The notes under the pieces are model-generated. The model was not told the origin of the DNA and ran no database searches. It saw only the letters and a list, made by a program, of their open reading frames with translations. Of a stretch of 64,000 bases of DNA, positions 36,301 through 48,078 are shown piece after piece (the stretch's first letter is position 1; every line of letters starts with the position of its first letter). The position numbers and the translations under genes were made by a program. This stretch comes from Heterocephalus glaber (taxonomy: Eukaryota; Chordata; Mammalia; Rodentia; Bathyergidae), in contig NW_004624849.1 of NCBI RefSeq assembly GCF_000247695.1, forward strand, positions 2,798,589 through 2,862,588, in the 5' to 3' direction.

Positions 36301-36326
36301 AGGCTGAATCTGGTCTGGCCTTAGTT

Positions 36327-36382
36327 GTTTTTGTTTTTGGTACTGGGAATTGAACTCAGGGACTTGCGCTTGCAGGTGCCCA
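36327..36382 (-). mobile_element. Half-length ID SINE with TSD
   Basis: A reverse-oriented copy holding only the tail and 3' part (GGTACTGGGAATTGAACTCA, then CTTGCGCTTGCAGG). GTCTGGCCTTAGTT flanks it on both sides (36313-36326 and 36383-36396), so it inserted 5'-truncated. Confidence 0.9.
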
Positions 36383-36695
36383 GTCTGGCCTTAGTTTTAA
36401 GGTAAATTATATAATTTCTCCAACATACTCTACAGCCTCACTCTCCTTCACCAAAAGAGATGATATTAATGTAGAAGAGTTTAAGTACATGTTTTCATTC
36501 ATTTGTCATTTCGTAGATTTTCCTGAGGATTTGTATTTGAAGAAATTTAAGTTTTATTTATTATAGCCAAAGTTTTTTAGTTTATATTTTTATTGTTGTT
36601 GTTATTTTTGTGTTTGGTTTTGGCAGTGCTGGGAAAAAAAAACCCAGGACCTTATGCTCGCAGGCAGGATGGATATGTTCGCTATTTTCTATTGG

Positions 36696-36788
36696 CTTTT
36701 TTGTGGGGTTTTTTGGTACTGGGGATTGAACTCGGGACCTTGCGCTTGCGAGGCAGGTGGCGGAACCACTGAGCTAAATCCCCGGCCC
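36696..36788 (-). mobile_element. ID-like SINE
   Basis: A full-length, near-consensus reverse copy: GGTACTGGGGATTGAAC, GCGAGGCAGGTGGCGGAACC, 'CTAAATCCCCGGCCCCC'. About 80 bp upstream lies a decayed older ID piece (GCAGTGCTGGGAAAAAAAAA, 'GACCTTATGCTCGCAGG'). Confidence 0.9.
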
Positions 36789-38664
36789 CCCAAAATGCCG
36801 ACTTTTACAGATGACCTTGGGTTTCTTCTCTTATGTCATGTGATACTTTTAAGGAATGAAGTTATGGTTAGGATCTTGGTTCATGTGGTTATATTTTTAG
36901 AGATATGATTTTGATGGCTTAACAAATTTAAAATCAACATATGAAGGTTGGTTAAATATGTTAATTATATAGAGGCTGCCAGAGCATGTTTTGTGTCACA
37001 AGATGAATTGTCTTGATTTGGTGTGCTGTAATGTTGAAGAAATGCCAATCAGTGGCACACACAAATTGGTTAACCATTAATATGAAAAACATCTTAGTGT
37101 CTATATGGGAATTTAATACATGAAAATAGAGATATAAACTAATATGTATGGAAAATACTTAATGTTAGGTTGGTGAGACTAAGTTTTAATTTAATAGTTA
37201 AAATTATCTGTGCATATTTTACTCTTAAAGGTAAAGGACTTGATTTTCTAGGTCTTTTGGCTTTTTTAAATTTCTAAAGTAGTGAAAAAAACAATCTACA
37301 ACACCCTTGAAAATTTACTACTGTGTATATGCACTATGCAAGGATTTTTAAAGCATCTTTCCATAAACCATCATTCCCAGTAACTGGAGTTTTAGCTTAT
37401 ACTAAGGCTGAAGTTAGAGAGGTGATTACATTTTCTGATTCCTTCAGTAGTTTTATAAATATGTAAATAGATATATCTCTGAAACAAAAATAACTTCTCC
37501 TCAATATCTATCTATATACCACAAAAAAAAAAAAATCTTTTTTTTATGTTAGTACATTTAAATTTTAAATTTGTTACACTAGGAAATGCTTTTTAGGCAT
37601 TTAGATTTATTTGTGTAATATTCAGTTTTTTAGTTAAAAAGAATTTATGCTAAAAGTCACTTGCAAAGAGGAAAAATAACCTTTCAGTGCTATTTTAAAC
37701 TTCTTGTCCTTTACATAGTTTAATACTATACACATTGATTTAAATAGATTTACATTCCCCGGCTGAGAGTTACTTGTAATCCAAAATACATACCAATAGA
37801 AGTAAACAGAAAATAGTAATAAATGACATTTGACTAAACATTTGACTATAACATTTGACTAAAAACTTAACAACTTTTTATTTTGTAAAAATCCTGAATT
37901 ATAAGGCTCTTGAGGAAAAAAACAATAAGATACTTTTTAAATCACATGGCATTTGGCATAGAGGCTTATACATATATTTTCATGAATAGTTATTCAAAAA
38001 TATATATGTAACATTAAATATGTAAGTGTCTTATTTTAGTGAGCTTAAGTGTTTTTGTATTGCTAGAATTTATATTCAGACAGGATGTGAATTAGTAAGA
38101 TGGAAAACATTCAAAAATAAGTACAGATCAAATGGCCAACAAGTGTGAAAAGACAGTCAACATCATTAGGGAAATGAAAATAGAAACCAATAAAGTGAGA
38201 TACTACTTCATACCCACTAGGATGACTATAATCCAAAAGTCATGTAATAACAAGTCTTGGTGAGGAGATGAAGAAATTGGAACTTATTCACTGCAGATGA
38301 GAATGTCAAAATTGTGCAGGCAAAAAAAAAAAATTGTGCAGCCTTTGGAAAATAATCTAGCAGTTCCTGAAATGGTTAAACATCAAGTTACCACATGGCC
38401 TATCAATTCCACTCCTACTTATACACCCAAAATAAATGAAAGTATATGTGTACTCAAAATCTTGTAGATGAATGTTTGTAGCAGTATTCTTTGTGATAAC
38501 CAAAAATGGAAATAAAATAAATATTCATCAAATAAAATAAAATCTAGCATATTCATACAGTAGAATATTATTCAGCAGTATAAAAATGCAGAGCTGATAC
38601 ATGTACAATATGAACCTTGAAACATGCTAAGTGAAAGAAGCCAATCAGAAAAGACCATATACTG

Positions 38665-38718
38665 TCGCCTGCCTCACAAACGCAAGATCCTGAGCTCAAT
38701 CCCCATACCAAAAAAAAA
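38665..38718 (+). mobile_element. 5'-truncated ID SINE with 16-bp TSD
   Basis: It starts within the anticodon-loop part (TCGCCTGCCTCACAAACGCA) and so lacks the A box. AAAAGACCATATACTG lies at 38649-38664 and 38719-38734 as an exact duplication. Confidence 0.93.
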
Positions 38719-38939
38719 AAAAGACCATATACTGAATGAATGATTCTATTTTATGAAATGTCCAGAATTGGCAAACCTATAGAGGCAGAAAATAGATTAA
38801 TGACTGCCTGGATCTGGGAGGGGTGGATGGGGAGACTAGGTGGTGATTGCTAATAGATTTCTTTTTGGAGTGTTTAAAATATTCCAAATTGATTATGATG
38901 ATGATTGCACATATTGTGAATAGATTAAAAATCATTAGG

Positions 38940-39020
38940 ACCAGGGATTTAGCTCAGTAACACTGCACCTGCCTCACAAGCACAAGGTCCTGAGTTTGAC
39001 GCCCTGGTACACCCCCCCCC
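38940..39020 (+). mobile_element. ID-like SINE inside the L1 3' UTR
   Basis: A forward copy of the 'CACTGCACCTGCCTC' variant with a C-run (ACCCCCCCCC) before its A-tail. Flanks AAAATCATTAGGA and AAAACCATTGGAT are a diverged target duplication. Confidence 0.9.
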
Positions 39021-39647
39021 AAAAAAACCATTGGATTTTATACTTTAAATGGTTGAACTGTGTGATATGTGAATTATAGCTCAATAAAATGGTCACTTTT
39101 TTAAAGAATATGGTTTCATAAGCTACTTAAATAATGGAAGGAGAATTATATGGAGGGTTAGACTTAAGAGGTGAGCATCCCAAGGTACATGAGCTCAACT
39201 TGGGAGAAATCTTAGAAACAACAGCCAGAAGGGGATGTGAAAATTTCTATAAGGACTGAAGAGTAAGGGTATGAAAATATGTAAGAAATAAGATAGCTGG
39301 TTGCCTTAGTGATTGGAAATGGCAGGTATTCTCTGTCATTAATCAGAATTTCATGACCCTGACCTGATCTGCTAGACGATCTGCTATATAAGTGACTCAG
39401 TGGTGGGGGAAATTAATATGCACAATTCTAGTTGGCATACATTTAACAAAATAAAAATGTGCCTTATCTATATCACCTTCCTTTTTAAAATTAGTTTATA
39501 TTGTCTCAAGAAAATAAGGGAGAATTTTTCAGGCTTATCCAATGCCAAAAATGCTTGTCATTCTAAAGTGAAAGCGTTCACTTCACCAAATCATTATCAT
39601 ATCGGTTTTCAGATGTTTTCAATTAAATATTAAAAGTATATGTATCC

Positions 39648-39830
39648 TGGGCTGGGAATTTAGCTCAGTGGTTCCACTGCCTACCTTGCAAGCTCAAGGA
39701 CCTGAGTTCGATCCCCGGTACCAAAAAAAAAAGTATATGTATCCAGCTGGGAATTTAGTTCAGTGGCACTGTGCCTGCCTGGCAAGCACAAGGTCTTGAG
39801 TTCGATCCCCGGTACAAAAAACAAAAACAA
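39648..39830 (+). mobile_element. Two ID-like SINEs at one target site
   Basis: Forward copies lie at 39648-39728 and 39745-39830. The target AAAAGTATATGTATC occurs three times: before the first (39632-39646), between them (39729-39743) and after the second (39831-39845). The first is the 'TTCCACTGCCTACCTTG' variant and the second the 'CACTGTGCCTGCCTGG' variant, so this is two separate insertions rather than duplication of one copy. Confidence 0.95.
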
Positions 39831-40479
39831 AAAAGTATATGTATCTGAATGATGTAAGGTACATAGAGTGCTAGAAAACTGTCATTTATCACTGCAAAAT
39901 AACAAAAACTGTGTACATTTTTCTTAAGAACTGAATACAGTGCAGCAATCATATCAGTCACAGAATACTTAATGTTGCATTTGTTGTGATTACAGCGTCC
40001 ACACAGAAAAAGTGTGTGTGCATGTGTGCACATGTTCAAATAAAAGAATCCCTCCAGGGGCACTATGTTGTTATGTATCAAGATATTCTCTTTTCCACTT
40101 TCACCCCTCCCCCATCCCCTCTAAATTGGCTTATTAAAATTGGTTCACAAGCCCTCCTTTTTTCCCTTTGTGATTGCCTTCCTCTTGAATTTTCAGTGTA
40201 GAACTGAAGTCAGATTTCAGTTACTGGGATAATTTTCTTTGAATTTTAAATTTTTCTAAGTAAATCCATAGATTTTTAATGAAGCTGGTATTCAATGGAT
40301 TTGCTTTAAATTTAGCTGAAGAGTTAATTTCATGATTGATTTATTAGCCCTTTGAAAGTATAAAAAGTAGTATCTGTAGTTCATGAAGACTGAAAAACAT
40401 CATCACATTTTGTTTAGCATCTTTTTAAAACCAATTAAAAGCTTTTCTAAAATGGATTGAACAGGAGAAAATAAAACAT

Positions 40480-41160
40480 GTTCCCTAGGTCTTTATTTCA
40501 ATCAAGTTTCCCTGTGTTCTGTAGGAGAAGAGATCGAGGGGGGATAGAAAAATTGAAAAGGGCTGTCCCAGCAGGGAGCCAAGCTGGAGAAAAGGGCTTC
40601 TCTGAGAACTCAGCAGCAGCAGCTCAGAAAGCTCCCAGCCTGCTTCATCTACATGCAGAGTCACACAAGGCATGGGGGCACTCACCGGCACACAGAGGTT
40701 TCACATGTGCTTCCCTGCTGATTCCTGTGAAAAGCTAACAATTGGCTTGGAGGGTAAAAGACCACTGCAGTTCACCCTCCCTGAGCTGGACTTACAATTT
40801 GTCCAGTGTTAGGAAATGTCCAGCTTAGCAGTGAGAGGCTTGAAGACACCCCTCCTTCCAGTGAGATTCCTAAAACCGTCTCTTTTACTTGATGGCAGTG
40901 GGGCTCTTTTCAGGATTTGCAGATTTATGGAAGTTGAGGGGATGTGCTTTTCCAGACCAGGAGGATGGAAGCCTTGGTCTTAATATCAAGGAAGAAGCAG
41001 CAATTAAGTGGGAAGGTCAGGTGAACCCTCTTCCAGCCCCTCACACCAATGCTTGTATCATTTTCCACGTAGGTCTCTCATGCCACATTCTTCTTTGGGG
41101 GAGGGGGGGGCACAAAACAAAGTGCCTGAAAAGGAGCTCCTTGGGCTGTAAAAAGATATG
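40480..41160. other. GC-richer, SINE-free segment; possible regulatory DNA
   Basis: This stretch is clearly less AT-rich than its surroundings (AGCAGCAGCAGCTCAGAAAG, 'CACTCACCGGCACACAGAGG'). Open frames on both strands overlap here, but none looks like a known protein and no splice pair or start context is convincing. It lies in a 4.8-kb interval without young SINEs. It could be a regulatory element or simply unique intron sequence. Confidence 0.3.
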
Positions 41161-42714
41161 ACTTCCAAGTTTCCTCAACAACTCTTGAGAGTAGCTTAAG
41201 CTCATTAACCTGTTTAATTCTGGGTACACTTGACATTGCTAGAAATCAAATTGAAAGTCCTTATCTGAATGTAACAGAATAACATGGAGATTCATGGAGA
41301 ACCAACCCTTTTTCAGGCCTTTGCAAGCTATCATGGCATAGAACATGATAACTTCTAATGATACACTTGGAACCCCAGTTACCTTTTGCCTTCCCTTCAA
41401 CTGACAGGACTTGATATATTAGTCCACATGAAACTTATTTGTATTACACCAATGTGGAAATTGTAAACTTTTGGAATTTGTAAACACCTCTCTGGAAATT
41501 ATAAACTTTTACAAAAGAAGAATATTATTTCAAATTCACAGTAGTCTTACTGAAGTACAGATCAAATAGTAATTAGACTTTTAACTAAATTATAAAACTT
41601 GAAAAAAGGAACTTCCTCAGTACTCTGGTGCCTAGGAATGTTACCTAGTAAGAAAGAAATAGAGTTTAGAGCAAGAATGTCATAGCATGTGAGCCAGTAA
41701 GAATCTATAGAATACTTAGGATGAGTGGTCAGGCAGGCATCTGTTTATCTATGGCTTTTGTTTTAACATCACCAGTCGGTGGACAAGACTGCTTTTTGCA
41801 TAATCCTTATGCAATATCTTAGTCCAGTCGTACTTCAGATAAGTTATTGGAAAGTCTTGGTAATATTAGGCAGTTCCTTAGGTTTTGGGTTGTTTAAGTG
41901 AAATAAGCAGATAGTGGAAGAGTCTCCAAATTGTGCAGACCTAAGCATGAGTATCTTCCCGTCTGTTTAAAATTAACTTTGGCTAATTATTATAATATGA
42001 CTCAACAAGACATATAACCACTTTAGAGAAGAAACTTAGTCATTTTGCCAGACACATTAAGTGTAATCAATGATGTGGTGACCTCTGTATTGTACTTTAT
42101 TTTTTTTAAATGTGTGATGATTGACAGTTTAGTGGCCCGTTTTCCCATTTATTAAGTCAGTGACGTTAGATGGCCACTGTATTTTATAAAATTCCTTTAA
42201 GTATACTTTACTTAGTACAGTAGATTTTCTTGAAAAGTTCTATCTAAATTGGATATGTTTATATGCTGCTGAAGTGAGCACTAAATTGGATATATAGATG
42301 GATGGATGGCCAGCTGGATAGATTTCAAATACATAAAAAGGAAAGAAATTTGGTGAATCTTTATAAAATACTGCTGCAAATATCTGTTGAGTAAAACCAG
42401 CAGATATTTCAAAAAGAGGTTTGGTATGTTTTTGGAGGAGCACATCTATAATAGGCACTAATGAAGATCAAAATGAATTTTAAAATATATATCATTTTCA
42501 GATAACTCAAAAATATATAAATTTTAATCATCAGAGAAGTGTTCATAGTCTTGAGATAAAGTATTTTCTCACAGCCAGAATGTTGTCTTTATCTCCACTG
42601 CCCTACATAAGTCACTGTGATAGGACATCAGCTTTAGAAAGGTGTTAGTTATAGTATCCTACTAGTCCTGGTGCCATGAATCTAGTTATGAGTACCATCT
42701 CTGTAGCGTCACTC

Positions 42715-42925
42715 ATTGTATTGGACTTGGAGTCAGAAAACCTGAGTTTAAGTCTTAGTCAGATATCTTCAGCCTTTATTGCTTGACCTAGTCCCTTGAT
42801 TTCTTTGTGTCTATTTTTTTGTATCTGAAGTAAAGATAATCCCTCTTGTCTTACCTACACCATTGGGGGTCAGTGAAGATAAATACATATTGCAGGCCTT
42901 TGTAAATTTATGGACTACACAGATA
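42715..42925 (-). repeat. MIR, antisense
   Basis: TTGGACTTGGAGTCAGAAAA, 'CTGAGTTTAAGTCTTAGTC', 'CCATTGGGGGTCAGTGAAG' are antisense MIR landmarks in order. It is strongly diverged. A similar but weaker trace occurs at about 43860-43990. Confidence 0.68.
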
Positions 42926-44650
42926 TAAGGTATTGAAGAAAAGAGATGCTGTTAAATAGTCCACAGGATCTTTTTAGCTAGTAAGAGGGAACAGTAGAAG
43001 AATATAACTACTATACAGACCAAACGTCCGTAGAAAGTGAGTTTCAAGTTCCAACTTGAAATGCCCAGGCACTGCTTCCCTCATATGCAGTAAATATTAA
43101 GCAAAGAAACAGGGATGCCCTGTCTCATTCAGTGAGATTTAGAGGTTTCCAAAGTCCTAAAACAAATACTGTGGTTTGGAAATTGGAGATTTCTGTTATA
43201 AAAGGAAGAATGAAGTAGAAACAGGAATTTCAGAGCTCAGGAAGGTAAGAAGTAGAAAGAGGGCCAGGGCCTCTGGCCATTGTGAGGTCCCTGATGAAAC
43301 TACCTAGCTGCACTTGTCCTTACCCTTTAGGAACTGGCCTACTTTCATTCTTTCTCTGCAGCCACCTGTAGTTTGTAGCCACAGTTATTTTTGCTGACTT
43401 TGGGTACAATTGAATGTAGTTTCTTTCCTACTTTTCTGTGCCTGAAATAAGAACATAAATCTTTTAGAGATTCCCTAGAAGTTTATGCTATGTAGTATTT
43501 ACGTAAGAGCCAAAAGGGAAACCTTATAAGACCACTAGAGTGGTCCATTAATATTCTTAATATTTACTGGAATGTAGGTGGAACCAGAACTTGTTATTTT
43601 TTAAGTCACAACTTGGTGTGTAACCAGATCACCTTGACAGCTTTTCTTCTTACACTGGGGATTGAAAAGGGAGCTGCTTTTGCTTCTGCTTCTCACAAGG
43701 AAGACTCCAGACTGCCATCTACTTGGTTCTGGTTTTCTTTTCTTTTTTTTTTTTTCTTTTTTTTTTAACCTATTTTGGATATATAGATATTTATTTAGTG
43801 GCTATTTTGAGTATGGTGGATCCTAACTGCACATACAGACTGCCATTGGCTATGCAAGAGAGCAGGAATTATAATCAGAAGACATTAATTTGAATCCAGC
43901 TATTTAACTTATGAGTCTGCACTTTTTTTATTTGTAAAATGGAAACAATCTTACAAATTGTTTTAGTTTTGAGAATTAAATGTTTATTGTGGTTCTTTGT
44001 ACATTTCAAAGCACAATTCAATTATTACTTCATCATTTAAAAGGAAAAAAAAGCTCTTTTTTCCCCAAACAAAAAAGTAAATAAAAGCAACAAAGTAACC
44101 AACCCATATTAGAAGGGGTAAGACTTCAGGTGGTTGCTACTGAAGAAGCCAGCCCTAGAAGTATTGCAGGAAAAAGCACAGTCACTTTCTTTGCCCGGAG
44201 CTGCCAGCCATCCTTATCCCTCCAGACCCTGCCTTAGCCAACCCTGGAGCAAGGCATAGAAGGGGGCCAGTCTCCAGAATAAGAGCAGTAATGATGGGGA
44301 GAGAAAAGAAGGAGCAATATTAAGTAATAGCAGTGAGATGGAAAGCTCTCTCAGTGTCTGCATGACTATCTAATCACCTTTCACTTAAATTCCCAGGTAC
44401 TGTCATAGTATGGAAAAAAGGAAAGTTATAAAGGAAAAAAGACTGGAAGAGATGTGGCTAAATTGTGTATTATAATTCCTTTTCTGTCAGTTGGCTTCCA
44501 AACTTTCTGAATACATGTTCCTGTTAAAAAAAAATTGAGTTTATTTCCTCAAAATTGTCATGCATCCATTATTCTATAAGGTGATGTTAATTATAAGACA
44601 CAAGCAAAGAAGAAATACTTTAAAGAATGAAATTTAAAATACCACCCTGG

Positions 44651-44774
44651 GGCCAGGGATTTAGCTCAGTGGTTCCACCACCTGCCTCGCAAGCACAAGG
44701 ACCAGAGTTCGATCCCCGGTACAAATAAATAAATAAATACATACATACATACATACATTAAAAAAAAAAAAAAG
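44651..44774 (+). mobile_element. ID-like SINE with expanded AAAT/ACAT tail and TSD
   Basis: A forward copy (GGGGCCAGGGATTTAGCTCA ... GTTCGATCCCCGGTAC). Its tail has become AAAT and ACAT repeats before an A-run. AAAATACCACCCTGG (before) and AAAATACCATCCTGG (after) are the target duplication. A decayed old ID (GAGAATATAGCTTAGTGCAA ... CATTCCCCAGGATCAC) follows at 44811-44870. Confidence 0.92.
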
Positions 44775-44933
44775 ATAAAATACCATCCTGGGCAAAATAA
44801 AAAACAGGGATAACCTGAGAATATAGCTTAGTGCAAAAGCCCGGGATTCATTCCCCAGGATCACAATAAATAATTAAGTGAATTAATTAACTAAATAGAA
44901 TTATATTTCACCATCTTAAGAATAACTACTGTA

Positions 44934-45031
44934 GGGCTGGGGATTTAGATTTAGCTCAGTGGTGCCTCCACCTGCCTCGCAAGCACAAGGTCCCAAGTTC
45001 AATCCCTGGTACCAAAAACAAACAAACAAAA
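44934..45031 (+). mobile_element. ID-like SINE with 6-bp duplication at the A box
   Basis: A forward copy reading GGGGATTTAGATTTAGCTCA: the ATTTAG just before or within the A box is doubled. AAGAATAACTACTGTA before and AAGAATAACTGCTGTA after form a 16-bp duplication with one mismatch, so the copy is intact otherwise. Confidence 0.94.
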
Positions 45032-45083
45032 AAGAATAACTGCTGTAATTATAGGTGATTTTTTTTGCTTTGTTGTTTTCTTT

Positions 45084-45170
45084 TTTTTTTTTTTTTGGTA
45101 CCGGGGATCAAACTCGGGACCTTGCGCTTGCGAGGCAGGTGCCGGAACCACTGAGCTAAATCCCTGGCCC
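45084..45170 (-). mobile_element. ID-like SINE with exact TSD
   Basis: A reverse-oriented near-consensus copy (GGTACCGGGGATCAAAC ... AAATCCCTGGCCC) flanked by TGTTGTTTTCTTT at 45071-45083 and 45171-45183. It lies 52 nt from the forward copy at 44934. Confidence 0.95.
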
Positions 45171-46503
45171 TGTTGTTTTCTTTATTTTATAAATTTTCTA
45201 CAGTAAGCATGTATTATCTTGATAATCAGAAAAACCAAAACAATATATACATTTATTTTCATTTTTAATTTAGCACCATTACGGTCAAAAATTCTTTAAT
45301 TCCATTGCTTTGCAACTAATTTGCTGTTTGAGCACCAGAGTTGAATGAGTCTATATTTGTATCAAGCTTGTCTATTTTTTTTCTTTTAAAACTAACTAAA
45401 TGTAATGTCTATAAGACACCCTTTGGCCCTGAAGTAAATGTATAAAACTCCCTCCTCATGACTCTCCCAGCTGTCTTTGGAAACCCACCTCGGATTCAAC
45501 TCAGTACTGATTCCAGTCTAGATTTATGATGGTTGAATGCCGGTGCCAATGCAACTAAAGTTAACCAAGATAAATAGTGACAGTTGTAGAAGGGGAGATA
45601 GGAAGTTTCTTTCCCATACAAAATATTTCTTTTGATTTGCAAATTTGAAATATTACTTTAAGGAACATCTGCTTTTATTAGAGTGTACATTTAACATTTA
45701 TTCCACACTATGGAAATACAAGGATGAATAAGATAATGTACTAGGACTAGCAATCCAGGACCACTTGTTCAGTGGTGCATTTTGTGTGTAAGGTGTGCCA
45801 AGGTCAAGAGGCAAACAGAGATTAACATCTTGTTCACCAAGCAGTCCACCCTGAATTTGCCAAAGTAGGGTTCCCAGACTTAGATGTGAATACAGGATAC
45901 TTAAATTTGAATTTCAGAAAAGTATCAAATAATTTTTTAGTATCAGTATACCTCATGCAATGATTGGAACATACCATACTTGTACCCAGGGATGTCTGAC
46001 AACTCCAGCACTGAAAAAGATATAAAGAGATCCACTTTTGCTCGATAAGATAGTAGGATTTGAGTACAACAGAGAGGTAAGGTGGCTATCTTCACCTAGA
46101 AGGCTGATTTCTAATTCCATCTAGGAGTTTGTTGTGATTATTTTCTGATTCATGCAGAAACTAATAATGTCTCAGTTCAGTGTAGAAGAAAGATGTGAAA
46201 ACAGGATGCATGTTTGGCTTCATGTTAGTTTCAGTAGAGTATAAAGGAAATTGTGGCACGTTTTATCTACCAGTGTTTCACAAATAGTAATTTTTGATCC
46301 TGATATTGATTGCTGAGTAAAAGGAAAATGTAATTAGAGCCATCATCTCATGCTCTGGAACCCCACCTCTGCAGCAACAGAGTGACAGTGAAGGGTATCC
46401 CTATGCCCAATTAGCAAATTCAGTTCTTTTCGTAAAAAGTGATATATATATATATGGGCTTAAAGATGTTTTGTATACAATTATTTATCTTAGACTTCAT
46501 ATG

Positions 46504-46736
46504 AGCCGGGCATGGTGGTGCACACCTGTAGTCTCAGCACTGGAGAGGCTGAGGCAGGAGCATCGCTGTGAGTTCTAACCCAGCCTGGGCTACATAGTGA
46601 GTTCAAGACCAGTGTGAACTATATAGCAAGACCCTGTCTTAAAACAGACAAACAGGGCCAGGGATTTAGCTCAGAGGTTTCGCCGCCTGCTGCACAAGCA
46701 CAAGGACCCGAGTTCAATCCCCAGTACCAAAAAATA
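46504..46736 (+). mobile_element. B1 SINE with an ID SINE inserted in its tail
   Basis: A B1 at 46504-46654 (GAGCCGGGCATGGTGGTGCA) shows the internal duplication (two CCAG...CTA-ATAG units). An ID-like copy at 46655-46736 entered the B1 tail: AAAACAGACAAACA lies at 46641-46654 and again right after the ID. The order of events is therefore B1 first, ID second. Confidence 0.93.
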
Positions 46737-47890
46737 AAAAAACAGACAAACAAAAAAATCAAATCCTGTTATACTTTGGTTTGATGTCTGAAGCAAAGTA
46801 TAATAAACACTGTTAATGAACATTAGTGAGTAAGTTCATTATTATGAACTCCAGGTTCTTATAGTGAGTGTAAATAGCACTCAGCAAAGGCCAGTTGGAT
46901 TGTATAAGGGCTAGTCACTAGGAAGGCCTTGTGTATCCCATCTATTGAGTAATTTGTACCTTTTTCTTTTTTTAATAGTTTTTTGAGTGAGTGTCACTTT
47001 CAGAATAAAAGTGAGTTGCACTGGTCTGCCTGCCTCTGACAATTCCTTCTAGTTTGCTGCTTCCATCTCTGTGAACTAAGGACAGCCATCAGATCACAAA
47101 TGTTTATATGGCAAGAGCAATTAAGTTAGACTGGTGAGAGCTAGAGATACTTCCCTGTGATCAGATCCACATTATGGCTTTGTGGGCCCCTTTATCCATG
47201 AAAAAAATACGTAAAATTATATTTTCTGACTGTTGCTATAAAGATGAATATATTACTATATTAAAAGATTTTCTTCAACCTAAAATTTTTTTCTTCTTAA
47301 TTTTGAAAGAAATTAGATAGGGTGTTTTCTTGGCCTGCCTTCAAAGTCTTAAGGGTCCTAGACACTGCCTAATGAATAGTTGCTGAGTAAAGCTTCTTGA
47401 AGCTCACATTTGTTTTTTCAGTTCTAGAAGTGAGAGAGTTTTGCTTATTTCTTTGTTCTTATCTATGTTTTGGATAAGTGAAATTGTTTAGCAAGTTGGT
47501 TCTCTAATAAGTGAGGTATTATTACGGAACACATCGAATCCATGTTCTGAAAGGTTGGAGCCTAAAGCACTAAGGTGGATTGTCTAGGGATAAATGAGAA
47601 CAGAGTATGGAAAGAATTGCACACTGGCAGAAAATTCTTGAAACCATTGTAATAAAGAGAAATGCTATGGATAAAAATCAGAGATGAAAATTAAAGAATG
47701 GTGACCTGATCAGAGCATAGGGGTTAATTTAGGATATATCAAGCCAAAAGCTGAGATAGGGAAAATCTGTGGTTGCAGGATTAGGAAGTTTGGACTTTAT
47801 AGTTAATCATTGGTCATCGAAGTTGTTCTTGATAAGAGAAAGCCCCTACAAAATAGTTCCTTTTGGCATTAAGAATACTATGGTGGGTTA

Positions 47891-48078
47891 GGGGGCCAGG
47901 GATTTAGCTCAGTGGTTCCAGCACCTGCCTCACAAGCACAAGGATCTGAGTTCAATCCCCAGTACCAAAAAAAAAAAAAATACTATGGTGGGGGGCCGGA
48001 GATTTAGCTCAGTGCTTCCACTGCCTGCCTCGAAAGTGCAAGGACCCGAGTTTGATCCCCAGTACCCGCCCCCCAAAA
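47891..48078 (+). mobile_element. Two ID-like SINEs at one target site
   Basis: Forward copies lie at 47891-47978 ('TTCCAGCACCTGCCTC' variant) and 47993-48078 ('TTCCACTGCCTGCCTCG' variant). AATACTATGGT occurs three times, at 47874-47884, 47979-47989 and 48079-48089. The pattern matches that at 39648-39830. Confidence 0.95.

Larger units (their letters stand above)
38118..39105 (+). mobile_element. L1 3' end (ORF2 end plus 3' UTR), sense
   Basis: A sense L1 with ORF2-end text (GATACTACTTCATACCCACT, 'CCTATCAATTCCACTCC', 'GTAGAATATTATTCAGCAG') and a classic old L1 3' UTR (TAGAGGCAGAAAATAGATTA, 'GTGAATTATAGCTCAATAAA'). Two ID copies are inserted at 38665 and 38940. It is 5'-truncated and coding-dead. 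Confidence 0.88.

Noticed and set aside
36034..36324. 96-residue open frame on the + strand
   Set aside because: It is made entirely of three ID SINEs in a row. The repeated peptide units (such as GAGDLAQWFR) are translated SINE sequence, found in several other frames of the window too.
40478..40738. 86-residue open frame (and an overlapping minus-strand frame) in the GC-richer block
   Set aside because: No recognisable domain, no convincing start context, no splice partners, and two opposite frames open at once, as expected from composition. It would also have to interrupt NSF between two exons that join perfectly.
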